Assembly (NCBI GenBank): GCA_005765155.1
Contig: VCCP01000006.1
Span: forward strand, 1,314,501-1,378,500
Length of the DNA stretch: 64,000 nucleotides
Direction: 5' to 3'
Source of the DNA: Zelopaecilomyces penicillatus
Lineage: Eukaryota > Ascomycota > Sordariomycetes > Hypocreales > Pseudodiploosporaceae
Under the pieces are notes generated by a model that was not told the origin of the DNA, searched no databases, and saw only the letters and a program-made list of their open reading frames with translations. A program made the translations under genes and the position numbers. Positions 33,453 to 45,902 of this stretch are shown here, in pieces. Position 1 is the first letter of the stretch; each line of letters starts with the position of its first letter.

Positions 33453-33963
33453 TTCCAAGCGGGTCCGTCTGGAATGGTGCAATCGGCCCCGGAACGAGCG
33501 TCAACGCAGACTTTGGAGCCTTTTTTGCATTTTTACGTTTTCTAAGCCGGTAAACGCACCACGAGGTTGGGCTTGGCGGCGGCTCCCCCCGTGGCCAATC
33601 TTGGGATGAAAAGGGCCAAGAGAAGTGATTACAGGTTGTAAGGAAACGGGAAAGCCGATGGTGAATGATTATCTAGTGATGGTTTTTTTTGGGTATGGAA
33701 GTTGTACATATTTACACTGGAATGAAGATGATTATATTTGGGATGATGGAAGAATAGATACCTATGCTAGATGCGATATCGTGATGGTGCTGGGCAGACT
33801 GATCAGTCTAGATGAATGATATGTACGATATTAAACTACCCGATTGAGTTCGATTTAACGTTGACATTCACTGCTTTACAATCACAATGCAAAGCCGATT
33901 AGGCTATTCCCCTTGGCTGCCGCTAGAACTTTTTGTCCCTTTCAGCCTGGTGATCACGACATG

Positions 33964-33984
33964 GGAGGGAGGGAGGGAGGGGGG
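33964..33984 (+). repeat. GGGA tandem repeat, candidate G-quadruplex
   Basis: At least four GGG blocks separated by single A, ending in a longer G run, satisfy the simple G-quadruplex pattern. It lies about 0.8 kb from the methionine-permease start. Confidence 0.75.
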
Positions 33985-35778
33985 CGTTCATCGCCTTGTG
34001 CCGGATTCAACCACCGTTTAGGGAGACGTTAGTCCGATGACGCGATTTCAATCGTCCCACCCACAAGGAACTGCATTCCGTAGGCTATGCAGTTTTAAAT
34101 TTTTTCAGGACCAGGTAGACGGGAACCAATCAGCGTTTTTCAGCACTTGCAAAAAAAAAAAAAAAGAGATGGAATATGTACTTCCCGCCCCCATCATCAT
34201 AATAGACTCTGGTGCATTTTCCAATGTCAGTTTAGTCTGATATTATTGAAAGAATCCGTAGAATGATGTGATATAATAAGCAACATCTAAGACAAATGCA
34301 AAAAGTCAAAAAATTTAAATAGAAACACAATCGCCATGTGAAAGTGGGAACTCCAAGATGCCTGGCCTTCACCTAGGTAAAATAAATGGGGAATAAATTT
34401 ACAGAAACGGGGTATTCTAGATTTCGATAGTGTAGAAACTTCTTTTCGGCCCGCTGACTTACCTGCGATGGAGTCATTCCCATTATAGCCTAATTCATCC
34501 ATCCAAAATAAATATTACCCAGTGTTGGTCAGAGCTAGAATGGTACTTTGTTAATGACGGTGATAAGCTGAAGGCTGGGCATCATATTGCATCATCAGCC
34601 TCATCTTGTACGTGTTTTATATGGCTTTTTTTTTGGTTCTCATGCATCTCTTGGCATTTTTTGGTTTACCTTACCCGCCTTCCCGAGGTTCACCAACGAT
34701 GGGATAATTTTTTGGCTGGATGGCGTGTTTGATGGCAATGGAGACTTTTTATTGAAAAATAAATAAAAGCAGAGACGAAAGATCTTGATGAGGAGATGTT
34801 ATAAGACGATGATTCCGCTCCTAAGAAACGATTCTCCATGATTCAACAATCTGATACCTGTGAACGATTCGTTGGTGTTTCTTACAAATTGCATGTGTTC
34901 ACCCCAAATAACCCCAGACTCCAGGTCTTGGTTCTTGATCCATGTGGATTATCCAACCAAGCCGTTGAGGGGCCGCTGCCTCTACCAAAGATCGTCTTCT
35001 CTTCCCGTCTCGGCGCGGCTCCTTTTGAGCATCACCATTTGCATACCACAAAGGCAGCTTAGCATATTTTCTCATCTCCAAATTACATGTCCGAGCTAGT
35101 GGGGCGGAAATCCCGGAACGCGCAAGCTACCTGTCATAAAACCCGGCGTCCCAGCTCCGGGAGCTAATGAAATGCACAATCCCATTGACATTAAAATGAA
35201 TGCGACGGTGCAGCGTAGCAGTTGCACGAGTCAGCAGAACCCCCCCACAAATGAATGCAAGATTTATCCACATCATAACTCACAATCGATGAGAGACATG
35301 AGATAAATTCGTTTTTACAGGTGAAACATTGTTAAGCATGATTGGAATGTCACCTCAGGATGAAACAAATGTGTGTTTAACAGTAGATATTGATTGCATG
35401 CTCGGTTTCTATTCGAGTATTCAAAGACATTAATGTGAGCTACCTAATAAAGCTGTGTTCTCTCCTCTCGCCATTTTATGCATTCATGTTGGTTGTTCCC
35501 ATTCCATTCGTCTAATAATTAATATTATCTCATCCGTAATAGTCGTTGATTTCATTAAAGGAGTGTCGTTTGATCGTCAAGTGCCGATCCATCAGCCTGA
35601 GCCGCCCGTTTGTGTGTGTCCTCTGCCTCATTACCATTATGCCGCCAAAAAAAACGCCGTTGGCTCTTGTGTAAAGCAGCCTGCCTCCATTCCCCTCTTT
35701 GTGTGTACTTGGAATTCAATATGTTGAAAGTAGTCGAAACAGCCGTGTACCCTCTTTGAGAGCAAAATCTGGCTCGAC

Positions 35779-36366
35779 TTAAGCGACAGCTTCCATGGAG
35801 GTGATGGGTGCAGGCACAGAGACCTTGGTGCAGTCCACGTTGCGGGTGGAGTAGATCTGGCCGGGCACCCACTTGGGGTTCTGCCACTTGGTGTCCTTGC
35901 ACTTGAGGTTGAGCTTGGTACCTCCGAAGCCGGTGAAGCGGCTGCCCTCGTCGGCGCAGTTCCAGGTCTGGTTGATGCGCAGCTCGCCGCTAGGACGAGA
36001 GTAGGTGAAAGTGGCCTCGTCGCCTTGGAATGGCACGTCGCACTTGTAGATCTGCGTGCCGTAAAAGAAGTCGGACAGCTGCGACGACGAGCCAGTGCAG
36101 ATGGACTTGTAGTTGACGGCGGCATTTTCCAGCGTGAAGTTGACGTAGCCGTAGGAGTTTTGGTGAGCGGGCGTGGTGAAGGTGTAAGACGAGTGGAAGT
36201 CAAAATCCTTGACCTTCCACTGGTTGACCTTGATAGACCGGTCGGTGCAGGTGGGTGTGGTAGGAGGAGGAGGAGGATAAGAGGTGGGAGGAGGAGGAGG
36301 GTAGGTGCCTGTGGGCACGGCGAGGGCAGCGCCAGCGAGAAGGACGGCAGTGAGGAAGCTCTGCAT
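35779..36366 (-). CDS. Small secreted protein, AA1-like (Alt a 1-like) domain
   Basis: This is a single-exon 195-residue protein. Residues 1-16 (MQSFLTAVLLAGAALA) form a classical signal peptide with cleavage near AVP. A proline-rich tandem (YPPPPPT, twice) at about 22-38 forms an extended linker. The mature domain has six cysteines (TC-TDRS, IC-TGSS, KC-DVPF, NC-ADEG, KC-KDTK, DC-TKVS) and beta-rich sequence such as VKDFDFHSSYTFTTP, the opening pattern of AA1-like proteins. These are abundant cell-wall-associated or secreted fungal proteins; some members are allergens or modulate host defence, but no specific role is claimed here. Codon use is strongly C-ending, suggesting high expression. 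Confidence 0.85.
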   Translation of the reverse strand: MQSFLTAVLLAGAALAVPTGTYPPPPPTSYPPPPPTTPTCTDRSIKVNQWKVKDFDFHSSYTFTTPAHQNSYGYVNFTLENAAVNYKSICTGSSSQLSDFFYGTQIYKCDVPFQGDEATFTYSRPSGELRINQTWNCADEGSRFTGFGGTKLNLKCKDTKWQNPKWVPGQIYSTRNVDCTKVSVPAPITSMEAVA

Positions 36367-36575
36367 GATGGCGGTTGTGGTGGTGTTGATATTGATATTG
36401 GCGGATTAGTTAGGATGTGGTGTGCCTGATTGATATAACGAGAGTGTATGGAGTATTGGAGATGAAATATCCAGAAACTACTCGCAAGCGGGAGATGACG
36501 ATGATTTAATAGTTGACACACAAAAGTCGAGCGCACACTGATCGGCAGACGGGAATGGCTGGTTGGGCTGCAGGT

Positions 36576-36690
36576 CTCTCTTGTCTGTGATGTCTGTGAT
36601 GTCTGTCTGCCGTTTGTCTGTGCCGTGTCTGTGTGTTATTCTGATACTAAAAAAGGGCTGGGTTGTGGTGTGTGTGTGTGTGCGTGATGA
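36576..36690. repeat. TGTC/TG-rich simple repeats
   Basis: Imperfect TGTCTGTGATG units are followed by a (TG) run of about ten units in the upstream region of the AA1-like gene. Confidence 0.7.
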
Positions 36691-36740
36691 TGGGATGGCT
36701 CTTCCAACTGAGACATATGGTGGGGGTGGACGGACGCTTC

Positions 36741-36746
36741 TTTATA
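36741..36746 (-). promoter_or_regulatory. Candidate TATA box for AA1-like gene
   Basis: On the minus strand the sequence reads GGGGTATAAAG, 375 bases upstream of the AA1-like ATG. It is a good match to a TATA element but would imply a leader of over 300 bases; a weaker TATA-like site lies nearer the gene. Confidence 0.3.
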
Positions 36747-39700
36747 CCCCAGACGAAAGAGAGGATGAGGAAGAAGAAATAAAGACGAGAGGCGAAGAGG
36801 CCCCCATCACGCCCGCTTCCTGTTCGGACGTGTTCGTGCGTTTGTGTGGTTACTGATCGGTTGTTGGGTGTGGTTCGAGGTCGGATGACGTCGTACGAAG
36901 GAGGAAAAAAAAAGCTCGTATTCTCTTTTGCCTTTTGCCTTGGGTTGATGCAACTTGGACAGTTAGCAGCAATCCGTCAGTCACCCACCCACCCACCAGT
37001 TAGAGCTACAGTGCCGAGGAGTGGGCCAGCTGGACGGGCCTGGGCGGCGGGTGAATCGGCGAGCTGTTAGTGGGCTGTGCTGGGTGTGTCCCACTGCTGT
37101 GATGTGTGCTGTACAGTGACCCGACCTCTATTCCTGGTGCGTTGGATGCCACGCTGCCCGCGCTGTGCCCTCTCTGGACTTAGTAGTGATGGGCCTATTG
37201 CCGATGGAGCTTGGAGCCTGCAGTTTCGCCACTATGAATTGCCGAATTGTCAGCACAAGAATCCTACTTCCAGTCACCAGGCACGGGCATTCGCATTCGC
37301 ATTGCAATCCGTATTGGACATTTTTTGTCTATACCGAGAGTGTAAACACAATCTACAAGCAGAATATTCTGTAACACATTGAGTCAATTGTTCACTGTGC
37401 GTTCCTTGCTTTTTCCATCTCCTCCTCTTCCTTGCCTAATCGTCACCCCTGCTAGCCGCGCGAGCGAGCGAGTCAACAACACTAGGTGTACAATGGGCAC
37501 CAGACCAAAAAGAGCTCGTCACACACAGCTAGCGTTCAAGGGTCCAAGGGTCGTACAGGTACTGTACATTGGTGTCGATCTGTCAAAAAAAAAAAAAAAA
37601 AGGCTGGGTAGGATTGGGAAAAGTGAAGGCTCTAGTGATTGATTGTACGTAGCAGTCAGTAATAGGTAGTAGCCTCGGGTTCTAAGAATAGAGCCTCAAC
37701 CTTCTCAACGTTGCATGACATGACACGGAAACCCTTTCAACGGGTTGTGCTGCTGAGCTAAAGCTGGAGGTGCGCCGCTAGAGGCTGCATTGCATGCACA
37801 GGCTGCGGCAGTGGCAAGCGTGATTTGATCGGCGGGCCGCAAAAAGACAGAAGGAGGAAAAAAACCTCGTATTCATCGATTGGTATACCTTCAGCCGCTC
37901 GATCTGGCCCAGACCGAAGTGTGCTTGAGGAAAGATGGGAGACATGATGAGACGCATGTTTAGATAGATAAGGTAGTATATTGTCGCTATCTGCAAGCCT
38001 TCATGCCACTCTTCTGCAGCAGGTTGGCAATTATCTCATGATTCGTACATCTCAAACCCTGCGCTTTAATCTAGCCTCTGCAGCAAAAGGGAACCGAGAT
38101 ATCTTGATACTACCTACCTTAGCGTAGGTATCTTGACCTTGTCCTTCAAAAATAAAAATTATCGCAACATCTAGATTCCTCCACTGCCTCGGAGATATTT
38201 CGTCCAGCCTAGGGTGAAGAAAAAAAATCTTCAAAATGTTGCATCATGCAACACTCCAATATTGAATGTTGTGCAGATAGTGGACCCATTGGAAGGATTC
38301 GGGTTTTTTTTTATCTCGCTAAATAGCATCGTGACTGAGCGACTAATACGCCAAGATGTAAACTCGCCAAAAGCCAAAGTGGGCATCAAAATCCGGCGCG
38401 CCATGATAGAATTTTCTTATCTACTTCTGCATCTGACTGAATCTGCATCGTACACAGTGTTTTTTATTATATCGCTCTCGCCGTCTCTCAAAACTGTCCC
38501 GTACCTTGCTACGGTGATTGTAAATCCACATCTCGCGAGAATCTTCTGCGTAATTAATTATTCTTGATTTTTTTTTTTCTTGGCTGCAGGAAGGACTCCG
38601 AAAGCCGCTGCCGAGGTGTTCTAGACGTGAAAGACAAAATCTGGCGCATAGAGAATTTTCATGCGCCGCTGGGAATCCCCTCGTGGTGTTGGGGATGCAT
38701 CACATGCGTAGAGTCACCCAATGGTGTCTTACTCGTTGGCCAGCATGGCCGGGCCAAAGGAGATTTTTCACCATCACAGAGTCGGGCCAGCTTTGCTGCA
38801 GGAGATGCAATGCATACTGAGACGAGATTGATTTGCTGTTATTGTTCCAGACCTCTATGGATACATTTTGGCCGAGAGGAGCATGACTCGGTTTTACTTT
38901 AAGCTATACCGGCTGACAAGAATTCATCACTTCTAGCTAGCATTTGATTTCTTCTTTAGCATCACGACAGCTCGGGTTCATTACTGGCAACGCATTATAA
39001 TGACTTGTAATCCGTAGTGATGTTGTAGGCTGGGTACACATGATATAATTGCTACATGACCAGGGGGGCCTTTGGAACAACCGCGTTTACATCATCAAGA
39101 CCGTAGTGAAGTCGAAATTCAAGCCTATTTATCTAACGAATAGATGCTTGCAAATGTAATGAAGGCAGAAAATCAACAAGTTTACTCACTTAGTTGGGTT
39201 TCTAGGGATTTATAAGAATCATCTCACGTTTTGAAACATTTTAGAATGAGTTAATAACTGGTATATCGACCACTATCTGGAGCAGTAACATCAAGATGGG
39301 CGATGGTCCCACAGAAACATGAAGGTTAGAGAAGACCATTCTGAGGCGTTCATCCTCTTGCCGATTTCAACCCGCACATCTCGATACAATATCTTACTCC
39401 TTGACGTTTTTGTTGTGATCCAAAACATTGCCGTATTTCTCTTTTCTGGGAAGGTTGGGGTCCAATTCAAGGCCAGTGGCTGGCGGGTGGGCAAGCCTCT
39501 GCCGTTGGAGGCTCGGACGTCAGTGAACCAACAACCCACACCAACCAATCAGGCCGGCACGGCACGGGCGCCAATTGATGTCTTCAATTCGATACGAAGT
39601 ACTCCAACTCCGTGCCTTCACCCGACAACGATCAGCGCATAATGTATATTTACACGGAGCACCAGTTCCTCAAGTTGGAGCGCACAGCGAGTCTTGTGGC

Positions 39701-41567
39701 GAACCCCTACGAGTGGAGTTCGTTTCGGCTACAAGGCTCTGTACCGTTTCGGGCTCAGCCGCCCGATTATGTGGATCCCGATCATCGCCGCCAGCAGCCT
39801 GGGTGTTCGTCACAGTGGACGCTGGCGATGCTACATACATACGTAAACATTTGGGGGGGGGAATGATCTTCATCCTTGTGTATTCGGGACAAGATGCGAA
39901 ATGTTGGTGCCCTTTTTCTTCTGGTAGCGCCAGTCTCGGCTGAAAAAAAGAGACACCAGCCAGCCTGTTTGGCTTGGAAACAAAGAAGCTTGGCCAGGAA
40001 CATCGGCGGCTTGCCTCCCTTGCGTCAGGGAACAAAGCGTAACGGCGCAGGGGCATTGTTTGTGGTACTTTTTGGTTAAGACACGGGGAGAAACTGTGAT
40101 TGAGAATGTCCTGACTTTACTTCCTGGAACATCCTGGTGAATTATTCATTAGGGGTATTGTTCAGAGTATTCCCATATGATAAGTGTGAGGTCCCAACCA
40201 TCGACTTTACGCTTCCTACCAGGATGAATTGTATCACAGCTGTCCCGTCGTTTGGGTTCGGGGTGTTCACGCGGCTCCAGCGCACAGACGGGTCGCTAAA
40301 TCGCTGAGCAAAATCCATTTTCAGGCGGCCTCCACTGATCCAGCCAGCTGAAAACGTTCACGGGTAAAAAGGTGAATGCCAAGCAAGGCAGGTACGCAGA
40401 ATCGTGCCTGCTTCTGCTATCCAAAGCTCATTCCTCAGGCATCTTGGTTGATATCGGTACCAGATTCTGAAATGGATCAATCAATCTTCGTCTCTACAAA
40501 TCCATCAAACCAGTGTACTTGTTGGCGCCTACGATTGATTCCCCCACCTTGCTCGCCCCCAGCCATAACAGTGGTTGCACAGAAAGCAATACCGTTGGTG
40601 GCCGCAGCGACACCGAACCGAAGTTACCAGCCTTCTATGCGAGGATTCTAGAATGTCTAATCTAGACCACGTTATGATAAATTGCATCGTGTACGCCTGG
40701 CCTTGACCGCCGCCGGCCCCGGAAGGATGGGTTTCGGTGACGGCTGATTGCATTGAACAAGCAGTGACGTCGACCAAGTTTCGTGATACAGGGTATTAGG
40801 CCTCCGTTCATATCGCCAATTTAGTCCGTCTACCTGGTCAACCCAAGAAATTGATAATTGACATCCGGATTTGGTCACTATGTAGCTTAGACCGCTTTTA
40901 TACACACGGCTTCGCGCAGATTTGCACAAGAGCTGACTGGGTTTCGAGTGTGACAAACTGTATACGCTCGCCTTGAGCAGACCGAACACGCTTCCTAGCC
41001 CTAAAACTAAGTAAACACGACGTTGACATATCCTCTTGACCGAATACAGAGCATTCCACGAAGCTTGAGGCTTCACTACAGAATGCCGTCAATAGACTCC
41101 ATGATGTAGGGTGGTTGGGATCCGCTATTAGCAGCAACCGAGCAACCGGTTTGTTCTCGAGCCTGCACTGGACAGCCCTGCAAATGCATACCACCACGAT
41201 AGCACGAACTCCATGATTATTGCGCGTTTGGTAATCACTCTCCACACTTACAAATTGGCCCAGATCTTTCAAGCACCCACAATTCTATTGGAGATTCCGG
41301 CAACGCTGGACTGGATTGTGGGGTGAATATGTCGGAGGTGCAAGTGGGATACGATGATGATAAAGCTTTGGAAGCGATAATGGTGCCCGGCCGAATACAT
41401 GTATTCACATGTTCATTCACCTGTCGTTATTTGTCCAAGGCTACCCCTCAGTCGAGATTGATAGCAATGACCGCTTTTGAAAGTCAAAGTGTCATTCTCT
41501 GACGTTACAAATACAATCGTTCTCATCTATGCACAACGCCGCCCTAGCCTGAAAACATCACCTAGAA

Positions 41568-43793
41568 ATGGCTTACCAAACACCACAAGCGTACCCCTGT
41601 CCTGACTTCGAGCGCAATGCGCTGCGTTGGATATCTCTGAATGGGCCTTGGGATTTCCTGTTCGATGATGACGATGTTGGTTTGGCTGAGGGCTGGCACA
41701 ATCACGGGCTACCAGCAGAGGCTGCTGTGACGTCAGCGCTCGATAATCTTGAGCAATCTAACAACCATAGCGTTACCCGAAACATCGCTGCTGGTAGCCA
41801 GGATCTCCTTGAAAACAACGCCCTCGCCAGAGACCCTGCTGTAGCTGTCAACAAAAAATGCCAAATTCAAGTCCCGTTCGTGTTTCAATGTCCAGCATCG
41901 GGCATCAACGACCGCGGACTTCATGAAGTACTGTGGTACGAGCGTAGGCTTTCAGATCCACGGACCGCCGACGAAAAGCGAGATGGCTACCGTCTTCTAC
42001 TTAGGTTTGGCGCTGTGGACTACCTTGCTTCTGTCTGGATAGACGGCGTTCAAGTTGGTGTTCATCAGGGAGGGCATGTACCCTTTGCGATTGATGTGAC
42101 TGGCGTTTTGGGCAACATTGGAGCAGCAGACACTGGGGAGCAAAACTTGCATCGTCTGACTGTTCGGGTATATGATTCTGCCCATGACTTGACCCAACCT
42201 CGAGGGAAGCAGTACTGGGGTGCTAAACCCGAGAGCATCTTCTACACCCCATCAAGCGGCATATGGCAGTCTGTGTGGCTGGAGACTGTTCCGGCAGCAC
42301 GCATCGCGGACAGTAGCAACGGAACAGTTATCAGATCAAACGACATCAAATCGGGGACTGTCTATTGCAACATTGTCGTGCAGGGCTTACAGGCGAGCCA
42401 TCGATGTGCCATCGATGTTGAGGCTAGCTTCAATGGGGTTGTTGTTGCTAGATCGTCCAAAACGGAAGTGAATAAAGAGACAAGAAGTGCTAAAATCGAT
42501 GTTAACACTCGACTATCCTCGGAGATGATATCAACCCTGCCCAATTCGGTCTGCCAAGATGCACCCTTGGACAATGATCGATGTTGGCGGGATGGGGTGG
42601 CTTTGTGGTCTCCAGAACATCCACAACTCTACGACTTGACCATCCGTTTATATGATGCATCATCGGGAAAGATTTTGGATCAAGTAAACACCTATACAGG
42701 CATGCGATCAATCCAATGGTCCGATGGGTCCGGGCTTTGGAGGTTGAATGGCAAGTGGTATTTCCAAATGCTTTGTCTGGACCAAGGCTACTGGCCGGAT
42801 ACTTTCATGACTGCTCCAAGTGCAGACAGCTTGAAACTTGATATACAATTGGCCAAGAACATGGGCTTCAATGGTTGCCGCAAACACCAAAAAGTTGAGG
42901 ATCCAGTATTTTATTACTGGGCAGACAAGTTGGGATATCTGGTGTGGGCGGAAATGGCAAATGCGTATCAATTTAGCCAGGAGTATGTTGAGCGATTCAA
43001 TCAAGAGTGGGTTGAATCTGTCAAGCTGGCTATAAACCACCCTTCGGTGGTCACTTGGACGCCAGTGAACGAGAGTTGGGGCTATCCTTCACTCAAGGAT
43101 AGCGTAGAGCAGCGAAACCATATTCGCGCTCTGTATTATATGACAAAGTACGTATTAAAGAAAAGCAACTTTTAACGGCTGCTCTGCTAACAGACTAGGA
43201 CTCTTGATTCAACACGGAGTATCAACGATAACTGCGGCTGGGAACACGTCTGCACCGACCTGACAACATTTCACGACTACAGCGATGGCGTTGAACTTGA
43301 GAAAACCTGTGATGATTCGAGCAGCATCCTTGCTCCAAGATCGGGAAGGAATTTGTTTGTAGAGGGAATTGATGGCCTTGACCAGGGTTCTAGTCATGTC
43401 CCGGGAGCTCCCTTCATGTGTACCGAGTTTGGAGGCATCAACATTGCCCGGGCCGACGGAGACACACGCGAATGGGGTCATACAACTGCTACTGATACAC
43501 AAGATCTGTTAAGCAGGATAGAGAAACTTGTAAAGGGTATTGCGGGTGGTGGACTATGTTGCGCATTTGTCTATACTCAGTTGTAAGTCAAAAGAAGATG
43601 GCTTGGCCATTGATGCCTCATGTTACCAGTTCAGGTACTGACTACTTTGAATAGAACGGATGTTGAACAAGAAGCCAATGGCTTGTACACTTGTGATCGC
43701 AAGGAAAAGATAGAAGCAAGCAAAGTCAAGGCTTTGATGGAGGAGACAGCCGAGCTGTTCTATATCATACAATGGTACCTACTTAATCCTTGA
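41568..43793 (+). CDS. Glycoside hydrolase family 2 (beta-galactosidase/glucuronidase-like)
   Basis: Three exons (41568-43147, 43199-43582, 43655-43793) give 700 residues. The N-terminal sugar-binding jelly-roll (about 15-250) starts WISLNGPWDFLFDDDD and includes LLLRFGAVDYLASVWIDG. An immunoglobulin-like domain follows to about 410. A TIM barrel then contains LKLDIQLAKNMGFNGCRKH and YLVWAEMANAYQFS. The acid/base is E502 in TPVNESWGYPS and the nucleophile E603 in MCTEFGGINIA, the standard GH2 pair. There is no signal peptide, so it acts inside the cell or on imported oligosaccharides. The true acceptor of intron 1 is the second AG; the first would break the frame. Substrate specificity cannot be read. 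It converges on the ATPase gene. Confidence 0.93.
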
Positions 43794-44047
43794 AGCAAGG
43801 TATGTCAAGTATAGAAATCTGGATTATTATCTTGTTTTGGAAGAAAGAAGAAAACTACAGTCTATGGGTGCTATCAAAACAATAAAGACAATCTACTCCC
43901 GTGTTCTAATTTTCTGATTACACTGACCTTTATTACGAACCAATGTCATGAACCCGAGCCAACCCCGTTTTGAATACGCCATTGCCCCGATGGTCTAGCC
44001 GAATTACTTGCTGCCGTGTGATTGGAAACTGCCTCGGAGGAAAAGAA

Positions 44048-45902
44048 TCAAGAAGCCATGATGCTTTTACCACCATCCCAAGTCACACGCTTTCTGATTC
44101 GGACGTGCATGACATTATGGCCTTGTCGGATAATCTTTGGGCCCCGAGCGTTATCGACGCTAGTATCATAGAAAATAGTTGATGAGGAGGACCTTTGGGA
44201 GGAACCTGGTGGAGGGTGAGATGGTTTATGAGAATCGACTGACTCTCTGCTAATTCCAATGAGGGCACTAGGTGCAAATATGAGCGCCTCGCCAGTCCGG
44301 AGAGCTACAATCCTGCCAAACAGTTCATCCAAGGTGTGTAAAGAATCCGCTTTTGCAACTTCATCAACGGTCTCTGGTTCATCGTAGTCGTCAGTAGTAG
44401 TAGTAGGTACCTGTCTCTGCCCCGTTGTTGCGAAAATCGACGCGCCAGCCAAATGTAGCTTCAAGCTCTGCAGCCAGGCTGGAGAAGAAAACCGATGAAC
44501 AATAGTGACGGAACATAGGTCAAGCAGACGTGGGGATATGGTCGGTTCCTGAGTGGATATGATGACACGTGCGGCGAGATGTCGCTGGAGACGGATCGCA
44601 GCGAGGAGCGAGTCTGTGAGGGTTTGCGACTCGGCGTTTTCGGTCATGTATTTGTGAGCTTCGTCGAGGGCGACGACGCGGCCGATTTGTGTGGATTGTT
44701 CGAGGAAGAGACCGAGACACATGGTGAAGAGTGAGCAAGCTGTTTCGGCGGTGATGCAGGGGCATGATAGATCGACGATAGTGAGCTGTCCGGCCTGTGG
44801 AAGTGTAAAGTGTGTGTCAGTTTGCATTTTGAGAAGTACAATAACTGGGAAACAAAAGGCACAAACCTGGGGTGTCCAATCATTACCACGATTGATAGTC
44901 AAAAGAGCCGTCTTGCCCTTTTTACCAGAGTTGTACAGCACAGTCTGTTCCTTCACCATGAAACTCTCCAGCGTATCTAGCCGCTGCTGCAACGGCACTT
45001 TTTGCCCCGGAGACATGTCCTCCGACATGAGCGTCTCCTTGAATTTCCTGTAGTTGAATGGTAAACTGTCCTGCTGGTTTTCTAGCCTCATTTCGCGCAA
45101 TAGTTTGAGTACCATGTGTAAGTATAGAGGCATGCCGCCGCCTTGGATGGAGCTGACGGCCATGAGGTCGAGCATTCGTTTGGTGTTGAGGTCTGATTCG
45201 TTGATGCGGAGGGGTTCGACTTTGACGTTGGGGAGTTTGCTGTATATGCGCTTGGATATTGTCAGTTGATTTTGAAGATTGAGCGAATGGAGGTAGTTTA
45301 GAGTGATGTGAGCGTACCTTGATGAGTTCAATGTTTGTCGGCGAGCAAAGCACTCTGACTTTGACTGCGCTATCAGAAGACAAATAAGCAGCTTCACACG
45401 GCGACCCAGCAGCATCAGAAACCCAAGCATCATAATGAAACACAACCCCCGTCAACGGTCTCGGCAAGACGTTTGCAGCCGACGGAGCAAGACAATTCTC
45501 CAAAAGACAGCTCAACGTGTGGCTCTTGCCAGATCCTTGGCTACCACAAATAAATGTACTCGACGGCGCAGCCGTATGGTGAAACACACGAGGGTCATTA
45601 TCCACAGAGTAATCCGCCTGGTCGGCCGAGTAGGAAAACTGGTCTCCTAGCTGGCCTCCCAAGAGACCGTATTGTGTGAAGAAGAAGGATGGTGGTGGGT
45701 TAGTAGAGGTTGGATCGTGGCGGCGGGAGGTATCAAGACCGTATTGGTGGACTGATTTTGTGAAGATGGGGGTTGTGGCGAGTTCGCTGGTGGTGTCGTC
45801 TTCGTTGATGTTTTGGGAGTGGAGGAGCTGGAGTTGGCATTTCAGGGATGGAGAGGTGTTTTCGTCTGAGGGTTGGGGCGGGTTGGAGCTTGTTTCGCTC
45901 AT
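44048..45902 (-). CDS. P-loop ATPase, HerA/FtsK-like fungal family
   Basis: Three exons (45902-45318, 45250-44867, 44794-44048) are all phase 0 and give 571 residues. The N-terminal about 70 residues are disordered. Walker A is FICGSQGSGKSHTLS with K126, and Walker B is VVALDEAHKYM with D367-E368. Between them lies a helical insertion (NTKRMLDLMAV to LPFNYRKFKETLM). After Walker B, AARVIISTQEPTISPRLLDL carries the sensor-like polar residue, and VTIVHRFSSPAWLQSLKLHL follows, as in HerA/VirB4-type pumping ATPases. Members are widespread in fungi without assigned function. The serine-rich C-terminus reads as a tail. An ATPase function is well supported; the DNA- or protein-translocating role is only inferred from fold similarity. 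Confidence 0.87.

Larger units (their letters stand above)
33144..35778. other. Gene-free stretch, 2.6 kb
   Basis: This holds the MUP1-like promoter on the left and the 3' side of the AA1-like gene on the right. A C15 homopolymer (33438-33452), a four-block GGGA repeat (33966-33983) with G-quadruplex potential, and an A15 run near 34150 are the only structure I see. No coding frame is convincing. Confidence 0.55.
36367..41567. other. Gene-free stretch, 5.2 kb
   Basis: This is the largest gap in the window. The first about 600 bases hold the AA1-like gene promoter with TG and TGTC repeats. Elsewhere there are short frames without family motifs, an A17 run near 37583, T-rich runs near 38308 and 38569, and a G9 run near 39852. 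No intact transposon, RNA gene or coding signal was recognised. Confidence 0.5.

Noticed and set aside
35637..36536. 299-codon minus-strand frame overlapping the AA1-like gene
   Set aside because: It is a Pro/Ser/Thr-rich shadow frame; the real gene has the signal peptide, cysteine pattern and C-ending codons.
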